DNA from: Candidatus Tayloriibacteriota bacterium
Lineage (GTDB): Bacteria > Patescibacteriota > Minisyncoccia > Phycocordibacterales > PALSA-1337
DNA: 15,029 nucleotides
NCBI GenBank assembly: GCA_003170325.1
Contig: PMZP01000048.1
Span: 1-15,029 of the forward strand
Direction of reading: 5' to 3'
Below the pieces are notes generated by a model that was not told where the DNA came from, ran no database searches, and worked only from the letters and a program-made list of their open reading frames with translations. Shown here piece after piece: positions 6,958 through 13,415 of the stretch (positions are counted from its first letter, which is position 1; the number at the start of each line of letters is the position of its first letter). The position numbers were made by a program, and so were the translations under genes.

Positions 6958-7896
6958 TCAAACCTTCAAGCGTTCGAGCGCTATATCGCGGAGCATTTCC
7001 CATTTTAATCCCGTACCCGTGGATCGGGGAGAGCCGCCGATGATATCCGAGCCGTTCCACCCATTCTCGCGTGTGAGATGCTCGGCGGCATTGAAGTCGC
7101 TATACAGAGCTTCCACCGGGAAGGGGATGAAACGAGAGCGACGTCCGATAGATACAACCATTCTGCCGTCTGGCCGCTTGGCGACGATGGAGATAAAGGC
7201 GTTCATGCCCTTGCTGTACAGGTAGTATCGCGCTTCGTTTCCGCCGATCTCATCGACCACCTTGAATTGAGGACCGTCGTATAGGATCTCACACCTCGTA
7301 TCTAGCGGAAGTTCCTCGGCTTTTCCCATGAGGGCTTTGTCTAGACGGCCCATGACCGCCTCGAGATTGGATCGGAGGATCGTCTCATCCGCTTGTGCCA
7401 GAGCGCCGCTTTTACGCAAGTCCGTATAGGGCCTGAAGACCCAGTTATGCTGGCGCACGATTGAATCGTCCAGATTCATCGGGTAAGCGCCGCCGGTTAT
7501 ATCCCATCTGTCGGTGAGAGCTAGGAGACGATTGATATGCGGGATGCTTTGAGTCCCCTCGAAGAGCTTGTAGTTGAAGAGAAGCCATACGGCCAGGCTG
7601 GTATCTTGGTCGGTGTCGTTGATGTAGATATGGCCAATCGGGCCGTAGTTATCACGGAAAGACTCCATCAGGCCGCCCTTGATAGCAGTATATACTTGCA
7701 TGGCGGTCGACATGGTCGCTTCACGTACCACGTTGTCATGGTGGTCGAAGTTGATGTGTCGTGTTGATGGATCATAGCGAGGGCCGCCTCTGACCACACC
7801 GTCAAGCGCTATAGAGAAAGTTGGGGTCGTGGAGTTGAACTGCTCCCAGGATGTGCTCACTCTGGGGAGGATGTTGATTGTAAATATGCTTTTCAT
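6958..7896 (-). CDS. DHH-phosphoesterase-like protein of unknown function
   Basis: The 312-residue product contains INFDHH (D51-H52-H53) followed by VVREATMSTAMQVY, like motif III of DHH phosphoesterases. It also has a D-x-D-x-D cluster (D94, D96, D98), TDRWD (129-132), and a C-terminal glycine-rich IIGGSPRSTGTGL (near 285-297) reminiscent of the DHHA1 GGGH region. A classical N-terminal DxDA motif I before the DHH is not apparent, so the acidic cluster after it may play that part. DHH enzymes cleave phosphodiester bonds of small nucleotides or RNA, or pyrophosphate. The start at 7896 has AAGAAAGAA 6 nt upstream; ATG 7926 lies within the likely leader. A TTGACT (7945-7940) with a weak -10 precedes it. 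It is followed by its own terminator, and the HD gene lies upstream in the same orientation. Confidence 0.55.
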   Translation of the reverse strand: MKSIFTINILPRVSTSWEQFNSTTPTFSIALDGVVRGGPRYDPSTRHINFDHHDNVVREATMSTAMQVYTAIKGGLMESFRDNYGPIGHIYINDTDQDTSLAVWLLFNYKLFEGTQSIPHINRLLALTDRWDITGGAYPMNLDDSIVRQHNWVFRPYTDLRKSGALAQADETILRSNLEAVMGRLDKALMGKAEELPLDTRCEILYDGPQFKVVDEIGGNEARYYLYSKGMNAFISIVAKRPDGRMVVSIGRRSRFIPFPVEALYSDFNAAEHLTRENGWNGSDIIGGSPRSTGTGLKWEMLRDIALERLKV

Positions 7897-7916
7897 TCTT
7901 GTTTCTTTCTTGAATC

Positions 7917-7945
7917 TTTCTAGCATAATATAGACATTAAGTCAA
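7917..7945 (-). promoter_or_regulatory. Possible promoter of the DHH-like gene
   Basis: Minus-strand TTGACT (7945-7940) is a good -35, but the hexamer 17 nt away is TAGAAA, a poor -10. TATATT and TATTAT lie closer than normal spacing allows. The position fits a promoter; the sequence is weak. Confidence 0.35.
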
Positions 7946-7997
7946 TTCCGAGCGCGTGAATTCCGGGCATTCCATAGCGCTGATTTTTTCCAGTTAC

Positions 7998-8027
7998 AAA
8001 AAAGACCGAAGGATCTGACCTTCGGTC
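7998..8027 (-). terminator. Intrinsic terminator of the HD phosphohydrolase gene
   Basis: On the minus strand, a perfect 9-bp stem GACCGAAGG / CCTTCGGTC (8027-8019 and 8012-8004) is followed directly by TTTTTTG, 23 nt after the stop codon. Confidence 0.85.
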
Positions 8028-8050
8028 CGCGAAATAGTAAGGAGGTTGGT

Positions 8051-8737
8051 CTAGGCCTTAGCCGGCTCTCCTTGTAGCGGTTCGAGCAGAACAAGAAGTT
8101 CTCGAGCCTCTCTGGCCTTTGCTTCCAAGTCGTCTGGACTGAATGTGGCCCGGGCCCATTCGGTGTGATACTTGAGCTTGTCGATGAATCCGGATTGCAT
8201 GCTCAGGATCTCCAGTGGAGGCCTGCTCCATTCTCTGGCCAAACCGAATACGACCTGTTGTATCCAAGCGACGCTGAACACTTGGCTCAAGTCGGCGTCC
8301 CGAAGGATCCATCCGCTCAAGCTGACCTGACTAATGGTTACGCGATACGGGTACTCGGTTGCCCTGATGAGGTCGTATATCTGCGTCTTGTATTCGACAT
8401 CCCCGGGCATGATGTACTTTTCAAGGCACCGTATGGCCCGGGCGATATTGAGGTCGTCGTCGCCCATGATGCCGCTGTGGTCGAAGTCGTGGAACATGGC
8501 GGCGATGAGCAAGTTGCGTCTCTCCCGTGTGGTAAGTTGACCACGGTAGAAGGAACAGGCCTGGTAGGCCAGCCATACCACGTGGAACATATGACGGAAG
8601 TTATGGTATGGGTGGTTGAGGTTCTGTGCCTTCTTGAAGACGGCCCTGAAGTAGGCGACGAGGTCGCCCAAATAAATGCCGTGGTCATTTCGGATGATTG
8701 CTGGCAAGCCGCCGAGTATAGGGGTATTCTCTTTCAT
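8051..8737 (-). CDS. HD-domain phosphohydrolase of the cyclic-nucleotide PDE type
   Basis: The 228-residue protein has the HD metal site in the form seen in class I cyclic-nucleotide phosphodiesterases. YHNFRH (44-49) matches YHNxxH, AAMFHDFDHSG (79-89) matches the LxxHDxDHxG signature, and LRDADLSQ (145-152) provides the distal Asp. Predicted metal ligands are His49, His83, Asp84 and Asp147 or Asp149; His45 sits where the general acid lies in PDEs. There are no GAF, PAS or membrane segments, so it is a bare cytoplasmic catalytic domain. The substrate cannot be read from the sequence: a cyclic mononucleotide is suggested by the motif, but other nucleotides are possible. Start 8737 has AAGAAAGAA 7 nt upstream and an AAACCAA box (8763-8757). 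It has its own promoter and terminator. Confidence 0.75.
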   Translation of the reverse strand: MKENTPILGGLPAIIRNDHGIYLGDLVAYFRAVFKKAQNLNHPYHNFRHMFHVVWLAYQACSFYRGQLTTRERRNLLIAAMFHDFDHSGIMGDDDLNIARAIRCLEKYIMPGDVEYKTQIYDLIRATEYPYRVTISQVSLSGWILRDADLSQVFSVAWIQQVVFGLAREWSRPPLEILSMQSGFIDKLKYHTEWARATFSPDDLEAKAREARELLVLLEPLQGEPAKA

Positions 8738-8778
8738 AACAAGGTTCTTTCTTACGTTGGTTTATGATCTCTGTTCGG

Positions 8779-8807
8779 ACAATAACAATATAATGGTACT
8801 ATGTCAA
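8779..8807 (-). promoter_or_regulatory. Sigma70-type promoter of the HD gene
   Basis: Minus-strand TTGACA (8807-8802), 17-nt spacer, TATTGT (8784-8779). The predicted start near 8772 gives a leader of about 35 nt. Confidence 0.75.
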
Positions 8808-8848
8808 GGTGAAATGCAAATGCAACGTGGGTTCTGTCGTCATAAGTT

Positions 8849-8857
8849 TGCTATAAT
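8849..8857 (+). promoter_or_regulatory. Extended -10 promoter giving a leaderless transcript
   Basis: TGCTATAAT is an extended -10 box with TATAAT at 8852-8857. ATG 8864 starts 6 nt after it, where transcription itself should begin. Confidence 0.7.
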
Positions 8858-8863
8858 TTATCT

Positions 8864-9430
8864 ATGGAACCGGATTCTCCACAATCAAACGCACCTGAGC
8901 CTGAAGAAAGCGTAACGGAAACGTCGCAAGTCCCAGCTCCTGAAGAGGCGGCAACTATTGATGTGCCGACGGATTCAGAACCAACGCCAGTTGAACCGCC
9001 TGAAACACCGGTGATCGAAAGCGCGCCAACAGTCGATCCTTCGCCGGAAGCGACAGCGACGCCAGCTGCATCACCGGACGTGCCGACGCCAGCAACCATT
9101 CCAGCCAGCGATTCCAATACTTCTCTTCAACCAACTCCAATTCAGACCGCTCCAATTCAATTCGCGCCGATACTCACAGGCAGATCGGTTGAAGAGATGC
9201 ATGCATTGAGGGTCTTGTCAGTGGCGGCCCAAGAACGACTGGTCCAGGAAAAACTAGAGCATCTCATGGATCTGGCTCGCAAAGAGGGAACGATCGACCG
9301 AACGGCGGCGCGGCTTCATTTGCGAATAGCACCGGCGACGGCCACGCGGTATCTCTCACGTTTGGTCCAAGAAGGACGATTGACGCGCCACAGGGAAGGT
9401 GACGATGTTGTTTATAAGGTTGTGGGGTAA
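8864..9430 (+). CDS. Pro/Glu-rich protein with C-terminal winged-helix domain
   Basis: The 188-residue product has two parts. Residues 1-105 are low complexity, rich in Pro, Glu, Thr, Ala and Ser with many PTP/PEP-type steps, and surely disordered. From about residue 108 a helical segment leads into a winged-helix-like fold (about 124-188): EKLEHLMDLARKEG, then IDRTAARLHL, a recognition-helix-like ATATRYLSRLVQEGRL and a wing TRHREGDDVVYKVV. This is the layout of a small DNA-binding protein tethered to a flexible acidic arm. The family is not recognised; a transcription factor or nucleoid-associated role is inferred. Codon 1 lies 6 nt after a TATAAT, so the message should be leaderless. It is divergent from the HD gene. 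No intrinsic terminator with a plus-strand T tract follows. Confidence 0.7.
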   Translation: MEPDSPQSNAPEPEESVTETSQVPAPEEAATIDVPTDSEPTPVEPPETPVIESAPTVDPSPEATATPAASPDVPTPATIPASDSNTSLQPTPIQTAPIQFAPILTGRSVEEMHALRVLSVAAQERLVQEKLEHLMDLARKEGTIDRTAARLHLRIAPATATRYLSRLVQEGRLTRHREGDDVVYKVVG

Positions 9431-9455
9431 GAATCATTAAACTGCGCGATATTGT

Positions 9456-9490
9456 AAAAAACAAAACCCGTCTCGCAAGCAGACGGGTTT
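9456..9490 (-). terminator. Intrinsic terminator of the 266-residue gene
   Basis: On the minus strand, a 10-bp stem AAACCCGTCT / AGACGGGTTT (9490-9481 and 9473-9464) is followed by TGTTTTTTAC, 23 nt after the stop. The plus strand shows only a weak T tract, so termination of the convergent gene is doubtful. Confidence 0.75.
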
Positions 9491-9513
9491 GTCTGTGCGA
9501 AACGGGCGGGTGC

Positions 9514-10314
9514 TTAAGAGGCCGCCATGGCGGCGTCGAAGCACTGGAAGTACTGTTCGAGGAAGGTCGTCCGGAACATGTGCGGCAGAACCTCGATGAC
9601 CTCACGCATACTGGCGTTCGGGTCGACGATCTTCTTGACCCAGCCATCAGCTTCGGTCCGCCGATTGAAGTCATCGCAGGCGGTACGAAAGACGGACTCG
9701 TCGTAGAAGACATCGGGGCGCTTGGTGAGAAGTTCGTTCTCGGCGGCTCCGATCCAGACCGCAATCCGGTCAGCCAAGTTATGCTTGAGCTCGACCGACT
9801 CGACCGCTGCCGAGAAGGCCCTGGCCAGCTCCGCGTACTCCGTTTCGGAGACGGCCTTGATGGTCACTATGTAGGTCCGCGTGATGTGTTGCCATTCGCC
9901 GCTGGCCTTGACGCAACTGACCAGGAACATCTCGGCATTGCTGTCGTAGAAGCTGATCAGTCTCGGTTGGAGGGCCGTGACATTGGTGACGCGTTCCGGC
10001 CGATCTTTGCGAAAGACGATGGTCATCGTCGCCCTGGTACCGGCGCTCCGGAGAATCTCCAGGGCTTGTGCTTCCGACGTGATATGTTTGACGCCGGTCG
10101 GACGGCCACTTGTCTGTTCCCTGGCCTTCCGTTTGATCTTGGCATTGAATTTCCAGGGATTTTTGTTTACGAACTCGGTTGCTTCTGCACCGAGTTCTGT
10201 CTCGACAAGTTGGTTGTAGATACCGAGCAGGGCCCCTTGCCCCGCGGTCGCACTCTTGAAGATTTTCAGCGCATCAGCCGGGCTTTTGGGGCCGTCGGAA
10301 GTATTGATCATCAT
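9514..10314 (-). CDS. Uncharacterised 266-residue protein, possibly with a WYL-like segment
   Basis: I do not recognise this protein. It has no signal peptide or membrane helix and looks soluble. The N-terminal half is helical, with a basic patch (KIKRKAREQ, 59-67). Residues about 95-155 alternate beta-strand-like stretches and resemble a WYL/Sm-fold segment: TMTIVFRKDRPERV, LQPRLISFYDSNAEMFLV, then TRTYIVTIKAV. This comparison is tentative. The C-terminal 100 residues are helical and charged. Start 10314 has AAAGGA 7 nt upstream; a second Met follows directly. A TTGCAT-17-TATAAT promoter precedes it, and a copy of the TAACATATG motif of the neighbouring toxin-antitoxin operator overlaps that promoter. 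The gene is divergent from the HTH/Doc module and ends in its own terminator. Confidence 0.65.
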   Translation of the reverse strand: MMINTSDGPKSPADALKIFKSATAGQGALLGIYNQLVETELGAEATEFVNKNPWKFNAKIKRKAREQTSGRPTGVKHITSEAQALEILRSAGTRATMTIVFRKDRPERVTNVTALQPRLISFYDSNAEMFLVSCVKASGEWQHITRTYIVTIKAVSETEYAELARAFSAAVESVELKHNLADRIAVWIGAAENELLTKRPDVFYDESVFRTACDDFNRRTEADGWVKKIVDPNASMREVIEVLPHMFRTTFLEQYFQCFDAAMAAS

Positions 10315-10383
10315 AACTAGGTCCTTTCGTTGGTGGTTATATGTGTGATTTTGACTGTAAAAGCAGCTATTTTCCTACGGTAA

Positions 10384-10412
10384 ATTATAACATATGCCAC
10401 AATATAATGCAA
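10384..10412 (-). promoter_or_regulatory. Promoter of the 266-residue gene
   Basis: Minus-strand TTGCAT (10412-10407), 17-nt spacer and perfect TATAAT (10389-10384). The spacer and -10 are overlapped by TAACATATG (10388-10396, plus strand), which is also found in the divergent operator. Confidence 0.8.
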
Positions 10413-10440
10413 GTCATTCCTGTTAACCACTTGCATCTTA

Positions 10441-10479
10441 CTTAACATATGTTAAGCTAGAGGGTATCGCTTAACATAC
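10441..10479 (+). promoter_or_regulatory. Palindromic operator of the HTH/Doc module
   Basis: CTTAACATATGTTAAG (10441-10456) is a perfect 16-bp palindrome. A further half-site CTTAACATAC (10470-10479) abuts the ATG of the HTH gene. The layout fits autorepression by the HTH antitoxin. A clear -10 box for the plus strand was not identified. Confidence 0.7.
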
Positions 10480-10749
10480 ATGATAAAAGAGATAAATAAC
10501 ATCAAATATTTGAGTACCAGCGAGGTGGCCAAGATCCTGAAAATCAGCCGTGTGGCAGTATTTCAGAAGATAAAAGCTGGCCTTATTCTTGCTGAGAAGA
10601 TCGGACGCAATTATGCCGTCAAAGCCGACGACATCACCAAGGCGCTTCAGGGAACATTGACGGATAATCGGAAAAAGGAGATAGATGAGGCCGTGAAAAA
10701 GGTCGTTTTAGAATACGGTAAGACTCTGCGCCTCTTGGGCAGGGAATGA
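10480..10749 (+). CDS. Excisionase/MerR-like HTH protein, likely antitoxin of the Doc module
   Basis: The 89-residue protein begins with an HTH_17-type (excisionase family) winged helix at about residues 9-55: YLSTSEVAKILKISRVAVFQKIKAG, then IGRNYAVKADDITKAL. A charged C-terminal helix (about 60-89: NRKKEIDEAVKKVVLEYGKT) is the kind of tail that wraps a toxin. Its stop overlaps the start of the Doc-like gene as ATGA (10746-10749), as in toxin-antitoxin operons. The perfect palindrome plus half-site directly upstream suggests it represses its own promoter. The antitoxin role is inferred from position and tail; classical Doc partners are Phd-type proteins, so this is a substituted DNA-binding domain. 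The start at 10480 is the only plausible one. Confidence 0.85.
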   Translation: MIKEINNIKYLSTSEVAKILKISRVAVFQKIKAGLILAEKIGRNYAVKADDITKALQGTLTDNRKKEIDEAVKKVVLEYGKTLRLLGRE

Positions 10750-11180
10750 CCGCTATGCCTATCCGGATGCTCAACATAGAAGACATCGAATACGTCGCAC
10801 ATAGATTGGCGACCGAGACTATGTCGTGGAGCGAGCCCATCCCGGAATTCGGGACGCGCTATCCAAACATACTTGAGCAGTGCGTGGTGGCGCCGTTCCA
10901 GACTTTCGATAAGAAGCAGTTGTATTCCGGATTGGATGAGCAGGCGGCGGTTCTCTTTTATCTCTTGATCAAGAATCATCCATTCCAGAATGGTAACAAG
11001 CGCATCGCTATGGCAACGCTGTTCTATTTTCTTTTCAGCAATGGCAAATGGATCAAAGTGGACAATCAGGAGCTCTATAATTTCGCCAAATGGGTGGCCG
11101 AGAGCAATGCCAAGCTGATGGATGAGACGGTATCCGCCGTGAAGAAATTCCTGAAGACGTACGTTGTGGAGCTTGGTTGA
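10746..11180 (+). CDS. doc: Doc-like Fic-domain toxin
   Basis: The 144-residue protein is of the Doc (death on curing) branch of the Fic fold. The active-site loop reads HPFQNGNKR (78-86), complete with the catalytic His, the Gly-Asn turn and the Lys-Arg that bind phosphate. An N-terminal DIEYVAHRL helix and a central LDEQAAVLFYLLIKNH helix are family-typical. Fic enzymes transfer AMP or another nucleotide part; Doc of phage P1 phosphorylates EF-Tu and stops translation. No inhibitory (S/T)xxxE(G/N) helix is evident within the protein, so control should come from the partner encoded upstream with a 4-nt overlap. A second start at 10755 has AGGG 10 nt upstream and may be the true one. The gene appears intact. 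Confidence 0.9.
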   Translation: MTAMPIRMLNIEDIEYVAHRLATETMSWSEPIPEFGTRYPNILEQCVVAPFQTFDKKQLYSGLDEQAAVLFYLLIKNHPFQNGNKRIAMATLFYFLFSNGKWIKVDNQELYNFAKWVAESNAKLMDETVSAVKKFLKTYVVELG

Positions 11181-11211
11181 AATGGATGACACGTCTCGAG
11201 CATTCTTCTTG

Positions 11212-11217
11212 TATAAT
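11212..11217 (+). promoter_or_regulatory. -10 box giving a leaderless GIY-YIG transcript
   Basis: A consensus TATAAT ends 6 nt before ATG 11224. No good -35 is at 17 nt; ATGACA at 11186-11191 is 20 nt away. Confidence 0.6.
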
Positions 11218-11223
11218 TATGCG

Positions 11224-11481
11224 ATGTTCTACGCCTACATCCTCGAATGCGCCGACGGGACTTTTTATTCTGGATGTACGAATGACCTCAAGAAGCGATT
11301 ACATGCGCACAACAATACGAAAGCGGGGGCGCATTATACGAAGATACGACGACCGGTCACGCTCAAGTGGAGCCAGGCTTTCCGGTCGCATGCGAAAGCG
11401 CGCGCTAAAGAGGCGGAACTGAAGCGGATGACGAGGGAGGGAAAGATGGGGATGATTACGGTGACAGGGCAGAGACAGTGA
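11224..11481 (+). CDS. Small GIY-YIG nuclease (YhbQ/UPF0213-like)
   Basis: This 85-residue single-domain protein matches the YhbQ-type GIY-YIG family. YAYILECADG (3-12) carries the GIY-equivalent strand, FYSGC (14-18) the YIG-equivalent, followed by TNDLKKRLHAHN with the catalytic Arg25, and KEAELKRMTR, where Glu63 or Glu65 is the probable metal ligand. Such small nucleases are common in bacteria; structure-specific DNA cleavage is assumed but the cellular role is poorly defined. ATG 11224 is chosen over upstream in-frame starts because the family begins here (M-x-YxYIL) and because a TATAAT lies 6 nt upstream, implying a leaderless message. The Doc gene ends 43 nt upstream. The basic C-terminus extends slightly beyond the family core. 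Confidence 0.85.
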   Translation: MFYAYILECADGTFYSGCTNDLKKRLHAHNNTKAGAHYTKIRRPVTLKWSQAFRSHAKARAKEAELKRMTREGKMGMITVTGQRQ

Positions 11482-11505
11482 GGTGGGCCAAGACGGCGAT
11501 GGGCG

Positions 11506-11514
11506 TGGTATGAT
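11506..11514 (+). promoter_or_regulatory. Extended -10 promoter of the DUF4870 gene
   Basis: TGGTATGAT is an extended -10 (TATGAT 11509-11514). The start site would be near 11521, giving a leader of about 37 nt. Confidence 0.5.
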
Positions 11515-11557
11515 ATAGACGAATGGATATTAATCATTAATTAATCTTTTCAATCAT

Positions 11558-11944
11558 ATGAATCCTGAAGAAAATAAAACAACGGGGCAGAATAATGCTC
11601 CGCAACAAAATGTCCCGCAAAGCACGCCGCCGGTCAAAGCGACGGTCAATCATGGTCTAATATTCGGCATCCTTTCGTATCTCGGATTACTCGTCATCAT
11701 CTCTTTCATTTTCGGCAAAGCAGATCCTTTCGTGAAGTTCCATGTGAAGCAGGGATTGACGATCGTTTGCCTGGATGTGATCGGTTGGATATTGAATCTG
11801 GTCGATTGGCATCTCTGGCCGGTCGTGAGCGTCCTCAATCTGGCGGCGCTGATCTTGTCGATCGTGGGTATTGTTAATGTCTTCAAGCGCAGAGAAAAAG
11901 AGCTGCCTTGGATAGGTCAATTCGCCAAGCACTTCACGTTCTAG
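11558..11944 (+). CDS. DUF4870 / Tic20-like small membrane protein
   Basis: The 128-residue protein has a disordered, Gln/Pro/Asn-rich cytoplasmic N-terminus (1-29). A DUF4870 membrane domain follows, with transmembrane segments at about 33-53, 66-83 and 88-109. The family signature is the amphipathic KFHVKQGL (60-67) between the first two helices. The tail is short and charged (KRREKELPWIGQF). DUF4870 proteins are related to the Tic20 group; their role is unknown. The start at 11558 has no visible Shine-Dalgarno sequence but is preceded by an extended -10 element and is the first Met of a family-like protein. A terminator follows about 50 nt after the stop. The neighbouring genes give no hint of function. 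Confidence 0.85.
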   Translation: MNPEENKTTGQNNAPQQNVPQSTPPVKATVNHGLIFGILSYLGLLVIISFIFGKADPFVKFHVKQGLTIVCLDVIGWILNLVDWHLWPVVSVLNLAALILSIVGIVNVFKRREKELPWIGQFAKHFTF

Positions 11945-11996
11945 TGGTTTTGTGAACGAGTGATACACCTATGTTGCGCCAGAGTTTCATGAATGA

Positions 11997-12028
11997 CGCG
12001 ACCTCGACTGGTCGCGGGTGGATTTTTT
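11997..12028 (+). terminator. Intrinsic terminator of the DUF4870 gene
   Basis: A 7-bp stem CGCGACC / GGTCGCG (11997-12003 and 12010-12016) is followed, after GGTGGA, by TTTTTT (12023-12028). The 6-nt gap before the T run makes it slightly atypical. Confidence 0.6.
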
Positions 12029-12052
12029 ATAGCGGGGACATTTTTCATATAC

Positions 12053-12084
12053 AAAAAAGCCCGAAGCGGAGAATTGCTTCGGGC
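12053..12084 (-). terminator. Intrinsic terminator of the MFS gene
   Basis: On the minus strand, a 9-bp stem GCCCGAAGC / GCTTCGGGC (12084-12076 and 12067-12059) is followed directly by TTTTTTG, 9 nt after the final stop. Confidence 0.85.
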
Positions 12085-12093
12085 CAAGAACAA

Positions 12094-13287
12094 TCAATTG
12101 GTTGGGAAGAGAACACGGTAACGGCGATAGCTCACCGTGCCGAGCAGGAGAACCGTGATCCCCAGGATCATCAGAGAGTTGAGCAGGCCAAGACGCTTAT
12201 CCATCATACCGAAGCATGATAGCGACATGACTGTGACCAGATCGGAGAGGGAAGATCGCACGGAGAGGACCGTCGCGCGGATCTTCTCGGTGTCGATGTG
12301 GTGATTCATGTATCCTTCGGTGAAAGGGCGCATGAAGCCGCGGACGACATTCTGCGAGAGGACCAGATAGGCCATAGCCGCGAATGGGAACATACCCATG
12401 AGGAGGATTGGCAATCCAATGCAAGCGATCATTCCGGCAACACAGGATCTCTCGGATAGCCTCCTTTCGATTCAATGCGCGAAGCGGCTGCTCATCCAGG
12501 CGACGATGTTGAGCAGGAAGAAGATGAGACCGTAGTACTTGAGGTCGATGCCGACGATCTCAAAGTATGGATTGTAGGCGAAGAACCAGATCTTCGATGC
12601 GCCCATGAGAAGGGCAGTGATACCTATGATCCAGCGGATCTCGGCTTTGCGAACAGCATACGAGATGCCATGGCACATAGTCTTCAACTGTTCCGCCAGG
12701 CTATACCTCCGCACATTCACGGACTCGGGCTCCTTGAACATGAATGAGATCGCGAATGGTATGCAGAGGAACGGCAAACAGCAATAGAGCGGCAGCCGCA
12801 TGTTGATGGCGGCTAAGGGGCCTACTGCTAGCGAACAAATGCCGATCAGCAACAATCGTCCACCGACCGCGTGGCCTTCTATACGTTTGAATTGGCCGCC
12901 TAGGCGCCTGGAGTCGAGGCTGTTGTAGAGCAGGGCCACGTCGGCCCCGCTCTGCAGGGAATAGCCGATCGCCCAGAAGATGTTTCCGATCCATGCGCCC
13001 GAAGGCGAGGTCATGGTCACGAAGAAGATGCGGCTCACTATGTGGAAAACCATGGCGATGATGAGGGTCTTCTTCCGGCCGATGGTGTCGGCTAGCGCTC
13101 CAGCCGGAGCATTCAAGACGACACAGAGCACCATGACGGCAGACTCCATGAAGTAGATGCTCGGCAATGTCATATGCGCCAGCTGTTGTAGCGATATTAT
13201 GAGTATCGGTCCCCAGAATAGGGGCTCACTGAACATGACGAAGAGCTTGTAGAGGATGATGTTCCGACGAACGTGTTTGAGGTCCAT
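12094..13287 (-). pseudogene. MFS transporter interrupted by a single in-frame TGA
   Basis: A complete 12-helix major facilitator protein is encoded in one unbroken frame of 397 codons except for TGA at 12474-12472 (codon 272). Before it, the MFS motif A reads GALADTIGRKK (about 63-73), and the first 271 residues carry the first half and loop 6-7. After it the frame continues RRLSERSCVAGMIACIGLPILL and on to a natural TGA at 12096-12094. The usual sequence after helix 8 in this family has Arg/Lys where the stop lies, so a CGA-to-TGA transition fits. TGA ends many intact genes here, so recoding is unlikely. An AAAGGAGG (12467-12460) just past the stop is 27 nt from the next in-frame ATG (12432), too far for normal re-initiation. 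The start at 13287 has AAAGGA upstream. The substrate is unknown. Confidence 0.8.
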
Positions 13288-13338
13288 ATATTTCTGTCCT
13301 TTCTATTTCTATTGGTTTGTCAAAGTTCTATTGTTTCC

Positions 13339-13382
13339 CTGGACGCGGGATTGAAAAATCCCGACTTTCGTCCAGTCGGGAT
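13339..13382 (-). promoter_or_regulatory. Terminator/antiterminator switch in the MFS leader
   Basis: In minus-strand order the segments are ATCCCGACT, GGACGAA, AGTCGGGAT, TTTTC, AATCCCG, CGTCCAG. Segments 1 and 3 form a perfect 9-bp hairpin followed by five T's: a terminator about 50 nt before the ribosome site. Alternatively CTGGACG pairs with CGTCCAG and CGGGATT with AATCCCG (14 bp, one 5-nt bulge), which uses up both arms of the terminator. The two folds are mutually exclusive, as in attenuators and riboswitch expression platforms. Confidence 0.7.
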
Positions 13383-13415
13383 CTTTCTAAGATGCATTTC
13401 GTTGAGGTTTAATTC

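Noticed and set aside
8165..8767. A 200-codon plus-strand frame opposite the HD gene
   Set aside because: The minus strand carries clear HD/PDE motifs with matching promoter and terminator; this is a shadow.
9580..10320. A 246-codon plus-strand frame opposite the 266-residue gene
   Set aside because: It is the antisense of a gene with its own promoter, ribosome site and terminator, and its translation shows no family features.
12094..13287. UGA recoded as glycine (Gracilibacteria/SR1 code) to explain the MFS gene
   Set aside because: Several intact genes end sensibly at TGA here (for example those ending at 4896, 10749, 11180, 11481 and 14956), so TGA is a stop codon.
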